Of a stretch of 64,000 nt of DNA, positions 12,222 to 22,219 are shown piece after piece. The DNA is from Rhabditophanes sp. KR3021 (Eukaryota > Nematoda > Chromadorea > Rhabditida > Alloionematidae). Where the stretch lies: NCBI GenBank assembly GCA_963281155.1, contig CAUJLY010000002.1, forward strand, positions 868,001 to 932,000. The letters run 5' to 3'. How positions within the stretch are numbered: position 1 is the stretch's first letter; every line of letters begins with the position of its first letter. Both the position numbers and the translations under genes were made by a program. The notes under the pieces were generated by a model, which worked only from the letters and a program-made list of their open reading frames with translations, was not told where the DNA came from and did no database searches.

Positions 12222-12809
12222 ATGTCCAAGCCTAATGCACCAGATCTTGAAAAGGGTAGAGAACCACCAAGATATGAAGAAGTCACTAATCAGGTAGCAC
12301 CTAATTTATATCCTGCACAAAATCCTGGCCAAATTCCAGTAGTTTACACACAAAATCCAATCCCAAATCCAAATCCAATCCCAAATCCAAATCCAATCCC
12401 AAATCCAAATCCAATCCCAAATCCAATCCCAAATCCATATCCTAATCCGATGGCTCCAATGCCAGTTGGTGCTATTCCAATGTCAGTTGGTGCTATTCCT
12501 ATATTGAACCCACCAGCCAGTTATTGCCACGGCAACAACATCCAGTTTGCTTCTTCCACCGTCCTATTCTGTAGTCATTGTCAAAAAAATATAATATCAA
12601 GAACTGAGGACGCGCTCAGTTTAGACTTTAAAATATGCCTTCCTTTCCTGATATTTATAATGATTCTCATTCCACCTTTACTCTGCATTTGCCTGATTCT
12701 CTTTTATAATGGTCAATTCGATGATGTCATTCACTTTTGTCCAGATTGTGGAGCTTCATTGGGTAAATATATTCGGAAAAATGAAAATATCACACATCAT
12801 CACCATTAA
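12222..12809 (+). CDS. LITAF/SIMPLE-domain protein with PNPIPN repeat
   Basis: LITAF-domain proteins are zinc-binding monotopic proteins on late endosomal membranes that bind trafficking and ubiquitin machinery. This single-exon gene encodes 195 residues. A PPRY motif (15-18) fits a WW-domain/NEDD4-type ligase ligand, as in mammalian LITAF. Residues about 45-77 are a tandem PNPIPN array from an 18-nt DNA repeat. The C-terminal domain has the diagnostic split zinc site: C117-x2-C120 (FCSHC), a hydrophobic membrane-inserting stretch (about 136-162), then C173-x2-C176 in HFCPDCGASLGKYI. The protein ends in four histidines. A TATA box lies upstream. The domain call is secure; the repeat number may vary between individuals. 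Confidence 0.9.
   Translation: MSKPNAPDLEKGREPPRYEEVTNQVAPNLYPAQNPGQIPVVYTQNPIPNPNPIPNPNPIPNPNPIPNPIPNPYPNPMAPMPVGAIPMSVGAIPILNPPASYCHGNNIQFASSTVLFCSHCQKNIISRTEDALSLDFKICLPFLIFIMILIPPLLCICLILFYNGQFDDVIHFCPDCGASLGKYIRKNENITHHHH
12362..12440 (+). repeat. 18-bp coding minisatellite
   Basis: Near-identical 18-nt units (AATCCCAAATCCAAATCC register) repeat about four times and then shorten, encoding the PNPIPN array. The units are almost identical at DNA level, which suggests recent expansion. Confidence 0.85.
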
Positions 12810-13557
12810 TTTGTGGCATTTAATCTATCGCTTTAATAAGGCTAAGGTGACTTCTAACTTGAATTTTGGATGTGTAATTATTTCATTTAAATAAAATGAA
12901 TTTAATATGTTGTTTAATTTTGTAATGTGTTGGGATTAGTTAAGAAATGTAGTTAGGCTTTATGGACATCATTTTATGTATTCTTTTTAATCATTTAGAT
13001 ATAATAAACAAGCTCCACATTAAATTTGTATTCTTTTTAACTGCTTCAAATTTGCTCAGTGGACATGCTTTATCGCGTCTTTGAAGGCACTAATTTGATA
13101 TAAAAAGATTTGGTGCATCAAAAGGGTGTTCAATTATATGAGTAATTTGGTTTTAAATGTATACAACTCACCTGGCAATAAGCGAGACCGGACACTTTCA
13201 TCGCCGTTTCATCGCACTCGCACTTCGGTAGATGGTTAATGAAAGTTTTTGTCTTTTTAAAATTTATTCTTTTGTTTATTTTAAATAAATAAGTTAAACA
13301 ATCATTTTAATAATCATGACAAATATTTGTTTCGCATCATAGAAATATATTATGAACGCATATATAATTTAATTTTCCCATTAAAAAATAATGCAATTTC
13401 TTGAAATAACTACATAAACAAACATTATGCAGTATGGACTTTATTAGATTAAGCTCATTCTAATTCCAAACTACGTGTTTATTCAATGAAAAATGAACCA
13501 CAAATAAAGTAACATCTAATCCACACTTTATTTACTGATACAAATAAAATATTTATT
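12810..13557. other. Intergenic with an exon-like islet on the minus strand
   Basis: Mostly AT-rich. Around 13170-13235 there is a GC-richer stretch which, on the minus strand, reads HLPKCECDETAMKVSGLAYC followed by a consensus donor (CAG|GTGAGT, exon end 13172). About 70 nt downstream on that strand, after TCAAATTAG, another 35-codon open segment follows in phase. No start or upstream exon could be found, so no gene is called. Confidence 0.35.
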
Positions 13558-14195
13558 CTAATAGGTGTATTCAGCTTTAAAATTCTTAGCCATAACTCCT
13601 CTATGATTATGTGTAACACATTGATAAATGCCCTGATCAGCCATCGTAGTTGGATCTATTTCCAATTTGGACCAAATATCGTAATTGTTTAGGACTCTTT
13701 CGTAGTACTTAACAAACGACAATTAGCACTTAATTAACACCAACTTACATGTACATTATTTTTTGGTTGCATCTCCGCACCTTCTTTAAACCACTTAATT
13801 GTTGGCTGGAAAGTAATTTAATTGGAGTTTGTTTATAAAAGTTACCCGTGGATCTCCTCTACTTGTACAAATCAGCACCAATTTATAACTGAATTGAAGC
13901 TTTAATTAATAAGTTAAATTCGAATTACCCTAATCTATATTGCTGACTGAAATGGCTTCCTGTAATAATACTTGCCGACTACAAATATATTTATTTCCCA
14001 ACAAATTATAAATCATAAACTTACCCGATTATCAGTCATTTCGTTTTTAATCAAAGAAAACTCTGCCACCTGAGCAAATTGCAAATTTGTCTTCCCTTTG
14101 CCCTTCCCAGACCTCCTGCCACCTCTACAATTAACTTTCCCCGCCAAACATAGACATAACAAAGCAATACAATATATCCTGCCATTAATATACAT
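13558..14195 (-). CDS. Secreted single Ig-domain protein
   Basis: Five exons (14195-14025, 13978-13929, 13888-13846, 13805-13749, 13707-13558) join in frame to 156 residues. The four introns are 46, 40, 40 and 41 bp. A signal peptide is visible (IYCIALLCLCLAGKVNC), then a basic linker (RGGRRSGKGKGK). One immunoglobulin domain follows: strand B Cys in KLVLICTSRGDPRPTIKWF, the core Trp six residues after the Pro, and the DxGxYxC motif as ADQGIYQCVTH. The two cysteines can form the canonical disulfide. There is no membrane anchor, so it is probably secreted. The layout resembles small Ig proteins such as insect ImpL2 or nematode zig proteins, but the specific orthologue is not certain. Confidence 0.82.
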
Positions 14196-14339
14196 ATTCG
14201 ATAAATAATTTATTTAAGATCAATAAATTGATGGCATAATATTGAGGAACAAAAAAGATAATGGTGTGGTCTTGTGACTTTGGGTGTAAGGCAAGAGTTA
14301 AAACAAAATAAGTTATTTGAATGCTTAGTAAAGATCCTT

Positions 14340-15896
14340 TTAGTGGGTTTCTTCTTGGCGGGTAATTTGATTTAGAATGTTTTCAACAATTTCATTTGCC
14401 GCCTGGTTAATTTCATCAGTTTGGGGTGTATTTTGTCGAATTGGGGTGAAATGTTCACCTTCAAATGTAATTTCTTCATTTTCTAATCTTTCGTAACTAG
14501 CATCATCGGCAATCTTTTTGTCTTTGACAACATAAAAAGTTGAGACCAGATAAAAAGCAGCTGAAAAGACTACAAAAAAGTTTGGCACAAAGAAAGCATA
14601 TTGAAGTGAGAAGAATTTGGTGGTAGGATCAATTGAATGCCACGACAAGGTATCGGAAATTAGTCCGATTATGTACGGTGAGATCGCATCTCCTAAGGCA
14701 TGGGCAACTAAGGTTTGACATGCTATGGCGGTTGCTCTTCTTTCTGGAACGACGGTGTAAAGTAGCATGTCTGTATTGACGCTCCAATTCATCGTCATTG
14801 TTGTGACGGAGAGGAAACAGAAGATCCATGCAAAGTCAATGGAGAATTGGAGGAAGACGAGAGTAAAGTAAAGGGAAGGAATCGCGACAAAACTGGCTAT
14901 TGCGCATACCAAGGGATCAGCATAAGCATTTCCTCTAAAACCCATTCTCCCATCACGCCAAGCTTCCGAAATCGAAGATCCAGATATGACTCCGCATATT
15001 CCCGCAACACACGTTATAATTCCGAATATCAATGAAATAGTCAACTTCTGATCATCCGTAATAATGTGTGTTTCCGATTGCATTTCATAAGCATATTCAA
15101 CAAATATAGGCGTCCAAAAAGAGATTGCGCCAACTGTAAAAATGATACAAGTCATTCCGAGAGTATTAAATACATAAGTCTTGATACTCATCAAGTATTT
15201 GATATCTTCTTTTATACTCGTTTTGACTACTCTCTTTCTTAAAATGGCAGCTTCTTTATCTTCGTGGATGAAGAAGCAAATAAGGATGAAACAAGTGATT
15301 CCAAGTAGTGGGGTAAATTTGAAGACAATGTTCCATTCACCGGACAAATAGAAGAGGGAAGATGAGGTCATGTAGCCGAGACCTGACCCAATTGGGATGA
15401 AAAAATAGTAGACCATTAAAGCCCACGAACGTTCAGAATTAAAAAAAGTTTCCCCTATTATTGTTGGCATGATGGTTGCAAAGGCAGCGTCGCTGATTCC
15501 TAGACATGCTCTACACATCACAAATAAAAAGAATTGATCAGGACCACAGAATGAGGATGCAAAGACTGCGATTGCCCAGATTGTGAGGCCTCCTAGCATG
15601 ATTTTCTTCTTGCTGTGTCTGTCACCAAGGAATCCGAAGACTGGAGCTGATATTGTGTAGAAGACAATGAAGGATGTTTGGATCAGGCCGCAGTATGAGT
15701 CATTAATCTTGTAATATTTTTTGAGTTGTGATAACACTCCAGAAACAGAGGATCTGTCCAGGAAGTTGAGGAGATGTAGAAAACATAGCAAAGAAAGTGT
15801 TATGTATTTAGGATCTGTAATGAATGAATAAATAGTTAGTTGCCTTTCTAACTTACTGCTACAACAATTAACAAAATTGGTCCATACCACCGCCAT
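14340..15896 (-). CDS. SPNS-like: Spinster-like MFS transporter (SPNS)
   Basis: Spinster proteins are 12-TM major-facilitator transporters of late endosomes, lysosomes or plasma membrane that move lysophospholipids or sphingosine-1-phosphate. The sequence shows the family core: LLNFLDRSSVSGVLSQLKKY in TM1, the MFS signature GFLGDRHSKKKIMLGG between TM2 and TM3, and CRACLGISDAAFATIMPTII in TM4, with further hydrophobic segments to residue about 460 and an acidic cytosolic tail. Although the frame is open throughout, a 42-bp intron (15815-15856, GTAAGT...CATTACAG) is almost certainly removed: exon 1 15896-15857, exon 2 15814-14340, giving 504 residues beginning MAVVWTNFVNCCSNPKYITL. The ligand cannot be predicted. 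Confidence 0.93.
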   Translation of the reverse strand: MAVVWTNFVNCCSSKLERQLTIYSFITDPKYITLSLLCFLHLLNFLDRSSVSGVLSQLKKYYKINDSYCGLIQTSFIVFYTISAPVFGFLGDRHSKKKIMLGGLTIWAIAVFASSFCGPDQFFLFVMCRACLGISDAAFATIMPTIIGETFFNSERSWALMVYYFFIPIGSGLGYMTSSSLFYLSGEWNIVFKFTPLLGITCFILICFFIHEDKEAAILRKRVVKTSIKEDIKYLMSIKTYVFNTLGMTCIIFTVGAISFWTPIFVEYAYEMQSETHIITDDQKLTISLIFGIITCVAGICGVISGSSISEAWRDGRMGFRGNAYADPLVCAIASFVAIPSLYFTLVFLQFSIDFAWIFCFLSVTTMTMNWSVNTDMLLYTVVPERRATAIACQTLVAHALGDAISPYIIGLISDTLSWHSIDPTTKFFSLQYAFFVPNFFVVFSAAFYLVSTFYVVKDKKIADDASYERLENEEITFEGEHFTPIRQNTPQTDEINQAANEIVENILNQITRQEETH

Positions 15897-16032
15897 TGAT
15901 CTATAAACTAATCAAAAAATATATTAAACAGTTGAGGCTAACATAAGCAAAAAAGATCACGCGAAAGAATCAATACTCCAGTACCAAAAACCAACTTTTA
16001 AAGAAACTCAACATTTTATTCCCAATAAAAAA

Positions 16033-16677
16033 TTACAATAAGTTAAATTTAACAGCCACTATTTTGACAACCAAATAAAGCAATGAAACAGCGGGAAAGA
16101 GCTTGGAAAGTGTGTTGATTGCATGTGTAAGTTTATCTAAAAAGGTAGAAAATTAACGGTCAGCATATAAAGTAGTTTGATGATTACCTTTCCATGTAGA
16201 GGATGGACTATTTAGTGATTTGAAACTATATAATGCAAAAATCAAGGTGAAGAGGGTGGTGAAGGAGATTCCACAGATTGTGGTTGATGTTATTAGGACA
16301 ATTAGAGCAACCAGGTAATAGTCTCCGGTTGAATCATAGCTTTTGACGTCTGAGACTGTTAATTTGTCTAGTTTGGCTAGTTCTTTTTGGAGGTCTTCGT
16401 TCGCGTATTCGTTCAATTCCGGAGGATCGGCCGTTACGGGAGTCGGAGCTTTGCAGTCCATCATGTCTTTGAGGTCTTTGTTTGAAATTCCTTCGACGGC
16501 GGGTGTGTTTTCAGTGGAAACTATAACTGACATCAATATACTAATTAATTAAATTAGTTTACCTCCAGCAACGCCATAAAGACGATTGACTCTTGATTCG
16601 GAATTTTTTAAAATCCTTTCTCTTCTTAGTGCCATCCTTTCAGCGGCAGTTAAAGGTGCTTTCACTACTGGTTCCAT
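16033..16677 (-). CDS. CAMLG-like: CAMLG/GET2-like tail-anchored protein receptor subunit
   Basis: CAMLG (GET2) and WRB/GET1 form the ER receptor for the GET/TRC40 pathway that inserts tail-anchored proteins. Three exons (16677-16563, 16526-16188, 16136-16033) give 185 residues. The N-terminus has the conserved basic motif that binds the TRC40/GET3 ATPase: RMALRRERILKNSESRVNRL, matching the RRRKLLMNSEQRINRI segment of human CAMLG. A variable acidic linker follows. Three hydrophobic segments sit at the end (YYLVALIVLITSTTICGISF; FTTLFTLIFALYSF; AVSLLYLVVKIVAV), as expected of the family. The first intron is only 36 bp (16527-16562) and the second is 51 bp. It is shorter than human CAMLG (296 aa). 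The identification rests on the N-terminal motif plus topology. Confidence 0.75.
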
Positions 16678-17048
16678 AATTAGGTAGCAGTACAAAAACA
16701 ATAAAATTTAATCAAACAAAAATGAACAACTATTAATACGAGCAACAGATAGTATTGTATGACCACGTCGCTATTAACCCCTTGATCAGATTAAACGTAA
16801 TGCGTACGTCTCTGATAAAGAGAGACAAAAGTCGGACACTAAGTCCTAACCAAATAAACAAATCCTTTTTTAAAATTTGTCTAATCAACTACCTTTATCT
16901 CAACCAACCGGCAATCCATATTTAGTCGGCAATGACTCATTTTCTCAAAACGATCTTGGGACATCCAACCAAAACAACAACTTAATCTAACCAAAAACCA
17001 CCTAAATAAAACTTATTTTAACTCATTTTATTCTCATCAAACCCAAAA

Positions 17049-20000
17049 ATGGCTTCATCGGCAATTTTTCTCCTGGACCTCAAAGGCAAAGTAAGTTCAA
17101 TTTTAATTATATTTATTCACGGAAAACGACACTGAGATAGAGGATGATTAAAAAGAAACTTAAAAGATTATTGCTTCATATTGAACATATTTTGATTTGC
17201 ATAGTAATTTTCGTTATTTTCAAACTCGACACCACACGGCATTTCCATCATTTTAGAATTATTTTGGAGTAGTTGTAGTTGTTCTTTGATTTGAATGTTG
17301 TTAGTTTTGAGGAGTTTGAGCTCTTTTAGTAGAGAAGCATTTTGTGATTCAGATAAAGCTAGTTTTTGTTTGACTTCAATTAGTTGGCTGTTAAGTTCGT
17401 TTTCACGCTCTTTGCGTTTGGAACGGGACAGTTTGGCAGCTTCGTTGTTTTTGTCTCTTCTTTCCCTGTATTTGGGGTCGTTTTCTTTTCCTAAGATCTT
17501 TCCACCACCGAGAGTTGGGGTTTCTGGGAAAGGCTGCATTCCCATGAAATGATTAGTCATTGGATAGCTGAATGTATCATAAGCCATATTATTTCCGCTG
17601 TATGTAGCCATTGGCGGGGATGCCTCTAACCCGTTTGGAGTGTAAAAATTTAATCCGGAAGACATTCCATAGAAATTTGGGTTGGGTTGAGTGTTATGCA
17701 ACATTTTAATCTAAATAAAGAAGCTTTTAGTATAAATAAATTTGAAAAAACTTAGGTCAACTCAGTCTTTAACTGATATCTTACAACTCCGGTAACTGAT
17801 TAAACAATAAGCAATATTTGTTTTGACAAAAAATTAGGCAAGCTTCTTGTAGTTATTACGTAACAGACAATGACATAAAGGAAGTATCTTTCCTTCCCAA
17901 ATTAGGAGGTCCTTCCTACCTCAGGATTGCCAGTGATGGGCAGTCACTTTGCCAATATTTTAAGTATGTATCATAAAAGTTGACAGGTGCCCACATGTTG
18001 CGAATGTAACAACATTTTTAATAATGCATAACACTCAAGTACCTTCCTGGCCAGGGACATTAAACTGAGGACCCAATCATGAGGTCACCACCACAACCAC
18101 GACATCGCCAGTTTAATAGGATTAAGATCTCGAATCATTTTTTTACTGCTCACTAAAATAAGATTAGCCACCATAATCAGATGTTTTTTATGTGTTAACC
18201 TATAAAAGTACTTGTTAAATGGGAAGAGATGATCAGATTGAGCAGATGTGTCTTGGATCGTTGATTTATAGTTATTAAAAAGTAAATTACAGGTCATGAT
18301 ATCGAGGAACTATCGAGGAGACGTCAACATGGCTATAATTGAGAAGTTTGTTCCTCTTTTGATTGATATGGAAGAGGAAGGTGATTTGAGTCCTATCATT
18401 GAACATGAAAATTGTACTTTCATCTATATCAAGACGAATAATGTTTATTTGGTTTCTGTGGCTAAGAAGAATGTTAATGTGGCACTTGTCTTGGCTTTCT
18501 TGTATAAGTGTGTCGAGGTTTTTGGCTCTTACTTTAAGGATGTTGAGGAAGAATCGGTTAGAGACAATTTCGTCATTATTTATGAATTGTTGGATGAAAT
18601 GATGGACAATGGATATCCACAGGTAACAAATTATGGTCAAAGTTTATTAAAAGGGTTTCAAAGTTATAAATACTGCAATCAAGTATAGTGATATAAAAGA
18701 ATTAATCAGTTGCTTTTCTCAAGTCAACACGATCATCACTATCCAAAAAGTCTTCAAAGATTAGATTACCTATCTCGTCGTTTCTTTGAGGGAATATCTG
18801 GTAGACAATTTCAAAAGACAGATTTTCAAAATTACTGTTGGTAGCCTTATCTCTGAAGTAGTCGATGAAGATTGATTCGATTTTTCACTAAGTTCTTTTG
18901 TGCCTTGAGACTTCTACAAACGAGAACTTCTTGACCCGAGGTGAAGACTTTATGCATAGCCTTCTCTTTGTCAGTCAACACCTTACCCAGTTCACTTCTT
19001 TCCCGTAGACTATCTCCTTCTTTCAGTAAACCCAATGGTCTTACTCGTATCATAAACACGTTTTTTGGCATCTTTAGCAAAAAGGAATTCAGATGGAGTA
19101 ATGTCTGGACAAATCATGCTATATACGTCACATTTGTCTTTACCAACATTCATACCATCAAGCTACTTCTTAATCTAATCAGCATCTCCTTTGCTATTGA
19201 ATTCCTCTGCTACTAACATCAAGCAACTGCCAAAATCCAACAATGCCATCCGATTGAGGTTCCAATAGCATAGCCATTGTTGTTATTGGACCTCCAAAAG
19301 TCACTTTATTTCCAAGTCTATACAAAAAGATTAATATATAATTGTTTTGTTAGCTTACCGATTTCAATCAAAACAGCTTCCTTCTCTTGAGTTTCATCAT
19401 TATCAACGCTAGGATACTCTAAAGGGAAATAATTGATAAGTTAATAAATCCTTTAACGCATACCTATCTCAACATAAGATCACTTCCACCAAATAGGATA
19501 CTCTTTTCAGCCTTTACCACTTTTTCAGACTTCTCTTCAATACTCATCTGAATTAACGGTCGGCTCAAAACTCGGTCAATCGTTTCTGCAACAGGCCTTC
19601 TTTTCTTGGATTCTCAGACATTTCAGCTTAAATTAACGCCAAATGAGAGTGCGATGTTGTGGAAGTAAAATAAATGAGTAATAACAATTAAATTTGATGT
19701 TAAGCATGACAACACGCAAAATGCATTGCATCTAATATTCTAAATGTACAAAGTATTAAAGAACAGGTTGATATACAGCAACTGTAGTTTGGGGAATTGT
19801 TAAAAAATATAAAAGTTTATTTTGTTTGATATTATTAATGTATTGAACTCAGGTTACGGAAGGCAAAATTTTGCAAGAATTCATTACTCAAGAGGGACAA
19901 AAGTGTGAAATCAAAAAAGTTATTCCAATGACTGTTACAAATGCTGTTTCCTGGAGATCCGAAGGAATCAAACATCGTAAAAATGAAGTCTTCCTAGACG

Positions 20001-20749
20001 TAATTGAGTCTGTTAATCTCTTATCAAATGCAAATGGAACTGTCCTGTCAAGTGAAATCGTAGGTAACGTCAAGATGCGTGTATTTCTCAGTGGAATGCC
20101 TGAACTCCGTCTCGGTCTAAATGACAAAGTTCTTTTTGAACATAATGGGCGTGGCAAAAATAAGTCCGTTGAATTGGAAGATGTCAAATTTAATCAGTGT
20201 GTTAGACTTTCTCGGTTTGAATCTGATCGTACTATCAGTTTCATTCCACCAGATGGCGAATTTGAGTTGATGAGTTATAGATTATCGGCTGTTGTTAAAC
20301 CTTTGATTTGGGTTGAATGTAAAGTTGAAAAGTTTTCGCATTCTCGGGTTGAATTTGTTGTAAAAGCTAAATCTCAATTCAAGAGACGATCTACTGCTAA
20401 TAATGTTGAAATTATTGTTCCTGTACCAATTGATGCCGACTCCCCTAAGTTCAAAACAGCTTCGGGAACTGGGAGGTATGCTCCAGAACTAGGAGCTTTC
20501 ATCTGGACCATTAAGTCTTTCCCAGGTGGCAAAGATTTCCTTATGCGAGCTCATTTCAACCTTCCATCAATTCAATCGGACCAAGCCGAAGGAAGAAGGC
20601 CAATCAAAGTCAAATTCGAGATCCCTTACTTCACAACGAGCGGAATCCAAGTCCGTTACCTTAAAATCATGGAGAAATCAAATTACCCAGCCCTGCCATG
20701 GGTCAGATACATAACTCAAAACGGAGACTACCAAATCCGCATGGCTTGA
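17049..20749 (+). CDS. AP1M1-like: AP-1 complex subunit mu
   Basis: Medium chain of the AP-1 clathrin adaptor, which sorts cargo between trans-Golgi and endosomes and binds YxxPhi signals. Three exons join in phase 0: 17049-17090 (MASSAIFLLDLKGK), 18293-18622 and 19853-20749, giving 422 residues against 423 in human AP1M1. The N-terminal longin-like domain carries SRNYRGDVN and ESVRDNFVIIYELLDEMMDN. The C-terminal mu-homology domain has TNAVSWRSEGIKHRKNEVFL, SGMPELRLGLNDKVLF, ISFIPPDGEFELMSYRL and the terminal ALPWVRYITQNGDYQIR. Both introns are about 1.2 kb, far larger than others here, and each contains an antisense locus: a bZIP gene in the first and a pseudogene in the second. The gamma subunit of the same complex lies at 37-39.6 kb. 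Confidence 0.97.
17168..17704 (-). CDS. bZIP transcription factor, PAR/CES-2-like
   Basis: Single-exon gene of 178 residues lying wholly inside intron 1 of the AP-1 mu gene on the opposite strand. The N-terminus is Asn/Met/Pro-rich. The basic region (about 76-101) reads DPKYRERRDKNNEAAKLSRS, with the invariant N-x2-A-A-x2-S-R pattern at residues 86-94, followed directly by a leucine zipper (about 102-145, with LKELKLLKTNN and LQLLQ heptads). The form DPKY-x4-R-x-KNNEAAKLSR is closest to the PAR and CES-2/NFIL3 group of bZIP proteins, which act on circadian, metabolic or cell-death genes. Subfamily is inference; DNA-binding and dimerisation functions are secure. Confidence 0.9.
   Translation of the reverse strand: MLHNTQPNPNFYGMSSGLNFYTPNGLEASPPMATYSGNNMAYDTFSYPMTNHFMGMQPFPETPTLGGGKILGKENDPKYRERRDKNNEAAKLSRSKRKERENELNSQLIEVKQKLALSESQNASLLKELKLLKTNNIQIKEQLQLLQNNSKMMEMPCGVEFENNENYYANQNMFNMKQ
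18700..19630 (-). pseudogene. Multi-exon pseudogene in AP-1 mu intron 2
   Basis: On the minus strand, segments of protein-like reading (MSIEEKSEKVVKAEKSILFG; EYPSVDNDETQEKEAVLIEI; KDKCDVYSMICPDITPSEFL; LLKEGDSLRERSELGKVLTD; near the end LIFEDFLDSDDRVDLRKATD) follow one another collinearly but change frame at least four times. Two typical short introns survive between the first segments (GTATGC...CCCTTTAG and GTAAGC...TTGTATAG), so the source was an ordinary spliced gene of this genome and not a retrocopy. I do not recognise the family. Its only undamaged neighbours are the exons of AP-1 mu on the other strand. Confidence 0.55.
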
Positions 20750-20960
20750 CATTAATTACCACTACACTTATTTACTACCTAATTCATAATATAACATAAT
20801 TGACTGTAATGCATTTAGCCAGTATAATACAAACACATGATTAAATAAATTTACTCATCCATTAAAGGTGTTATCTGTTTCCATCATGATTTTATCTTGG
20901 TGTCTATCTCGAAAAGTTGGTGATTGGAGTGACGTGTCTGTTAATTTGATATCGTTAAAG

Positions 20961-22034
20961 ATGTTGCGATTTTTTAAATTACGGTCTATTCAAATAGGAA
21001 ATGGAGTCAGAGTTTGTTCGACAACTACTCAGGTCAAGCTAAAGCCTGAAGAATCAACGGGCCTACCTTTTCTGAACAAAATAATCAAGGAACTGGCCAA
21101 AAAGAACGTCCAATTCATTTTACCTGTTCATGACACAATAGCAATAAACAAGATAGTTGAACCTTTTGATGAGTTGCGTAAGATCGGTAAGCTATAAATG
21201 TATTATAATATGAATAAACATTATTTTATAGGTGTGCTTCCTGAATTCGTCTTAGATACTTGCTTAACTGATCCATCATTCCTCAAGTTAATGGCTAGGG
21301 ATGGAGCAAAGGTAGTTAAAATATTAGATGTAGTTTCACAAGTTACTGCCATGACATTTGAAAATGCTATTAGATTATTTTGTGCTTACAAAGATGATTT
21401 GATGGCTGTTGAAGTTAAATGTATAGAAGAAAGAATTCAGGTTTATATAAATAATGGAATTTCCGAAGGTGAGGAGTTGAGGAAAGTTGTTTGCAAGTGT
21501 CCGGTAATACTTTTTGCAAATGATCCACCAAAGATGGCTGTTTTGGCGGAAAGTTTAATTAATTTTTTTACGAGGGGACAAGTTAAAGCTATATTAGCTA
21601 ATAGTCCACAGATTTTGTTGTCGAATTTTGAGGAGATTGAAGAAAAGTATGAATATATTTACTTCCATATGAGAATTGAATCGGAGGAGTTTAGGCTATG
21701 CAAGTCGTGGGTAGATAAATCCATTGATGATATCATGAAGAGGCACAAGTTTTTGTTACAAACAGGAAAGTATGTTACACCCGACCCAAAAAGACTACAA
21801 TTGCAGAAAGAAAATGCCCCTCTCTATAGAATTCTAGACTCAAATGACACGATCTTTGCGACTCAAATTGCTGGAGTGGTTCCTGAAGAATGGATAGTTT
21901 ACTCAGACTTGTTCGACAAACAAAAGGCATCCCAAAACAAAGACAGAGCTTTTGAAAGAGTCAAACCATCGGTCAGAAAAGCCTTCGAGAGGAGATTGAA
22001 ACATGCCCCAGCTCGTCAAGATTTTATTCTCTAA
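20961..22034 (+). CDS. MTERF4-like: Mitochondrial transcription termination factor 4-like
   Basis: MTERF4 (MTERFD2) works in mitochondria with the rRNA methyltransferase NSUN4 in large-subunit ribosome assembly. Two exons (20961-21186, 21232-22034; 45-bp intron) give 342 residues. I start at ATG 20961 because it gives a basic, amphipathic presequence (MLRFFKLRSIQIGNGVRVCS) suited to mitochondrial import; the frame is open a little further upstream without such a signal. The middle is built of helical mTERF repeats (for example LRKVVCKCPVILFANDPPKM, VKAILANSPQILLSNFEEIE). The C-terminus has the MTERF4-type block IMKRHKFLLQTGKYVTPDPK followed by LYRILDSNDTIFATQIAGV. The acidic tail of the human protein is missing. 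Confidence 0.85.
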
Positions 22035-22142
22035 ATAAAATTTTATCAAATGACTTGTTACATCCTAATTAAATTACTTGTTATATCTAAATTGAATTAG
22101 TTGTTAAATAAAATGTTATTAAATTGCTTGCTATATCCAAAT
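22035..22142 (+). repeat. Imperfect AT-rich tandem repeat
   Basis: Directly downstream of the MTERF4-like stop, the pattern AAATTACTTGTTATATCTAA recurs three to four times with substitutions and spacer changes (ACTTGTTACATC, ACTTGTTATATC, TAGTTGTTAAAT, GCTTGCTATATC). It probably lies in the 3'UTR. Confidence 0.55.
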
Positions 22143-22219
22143 TTCGTTAAAATTAACACCTATAAAGCCACCAAATTAAACACACATTCCTTCCCAAATA
22201 TTTGCTAAATTATCACAGC

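Noticed and set aside
13173..13235. EGF domain making the Ig gene a neuregulin/Vein
   Set aside because: Cysteine spacing does not fit EGF and the Ig gene has a stop with no donor before it, so no fusion is claimed.
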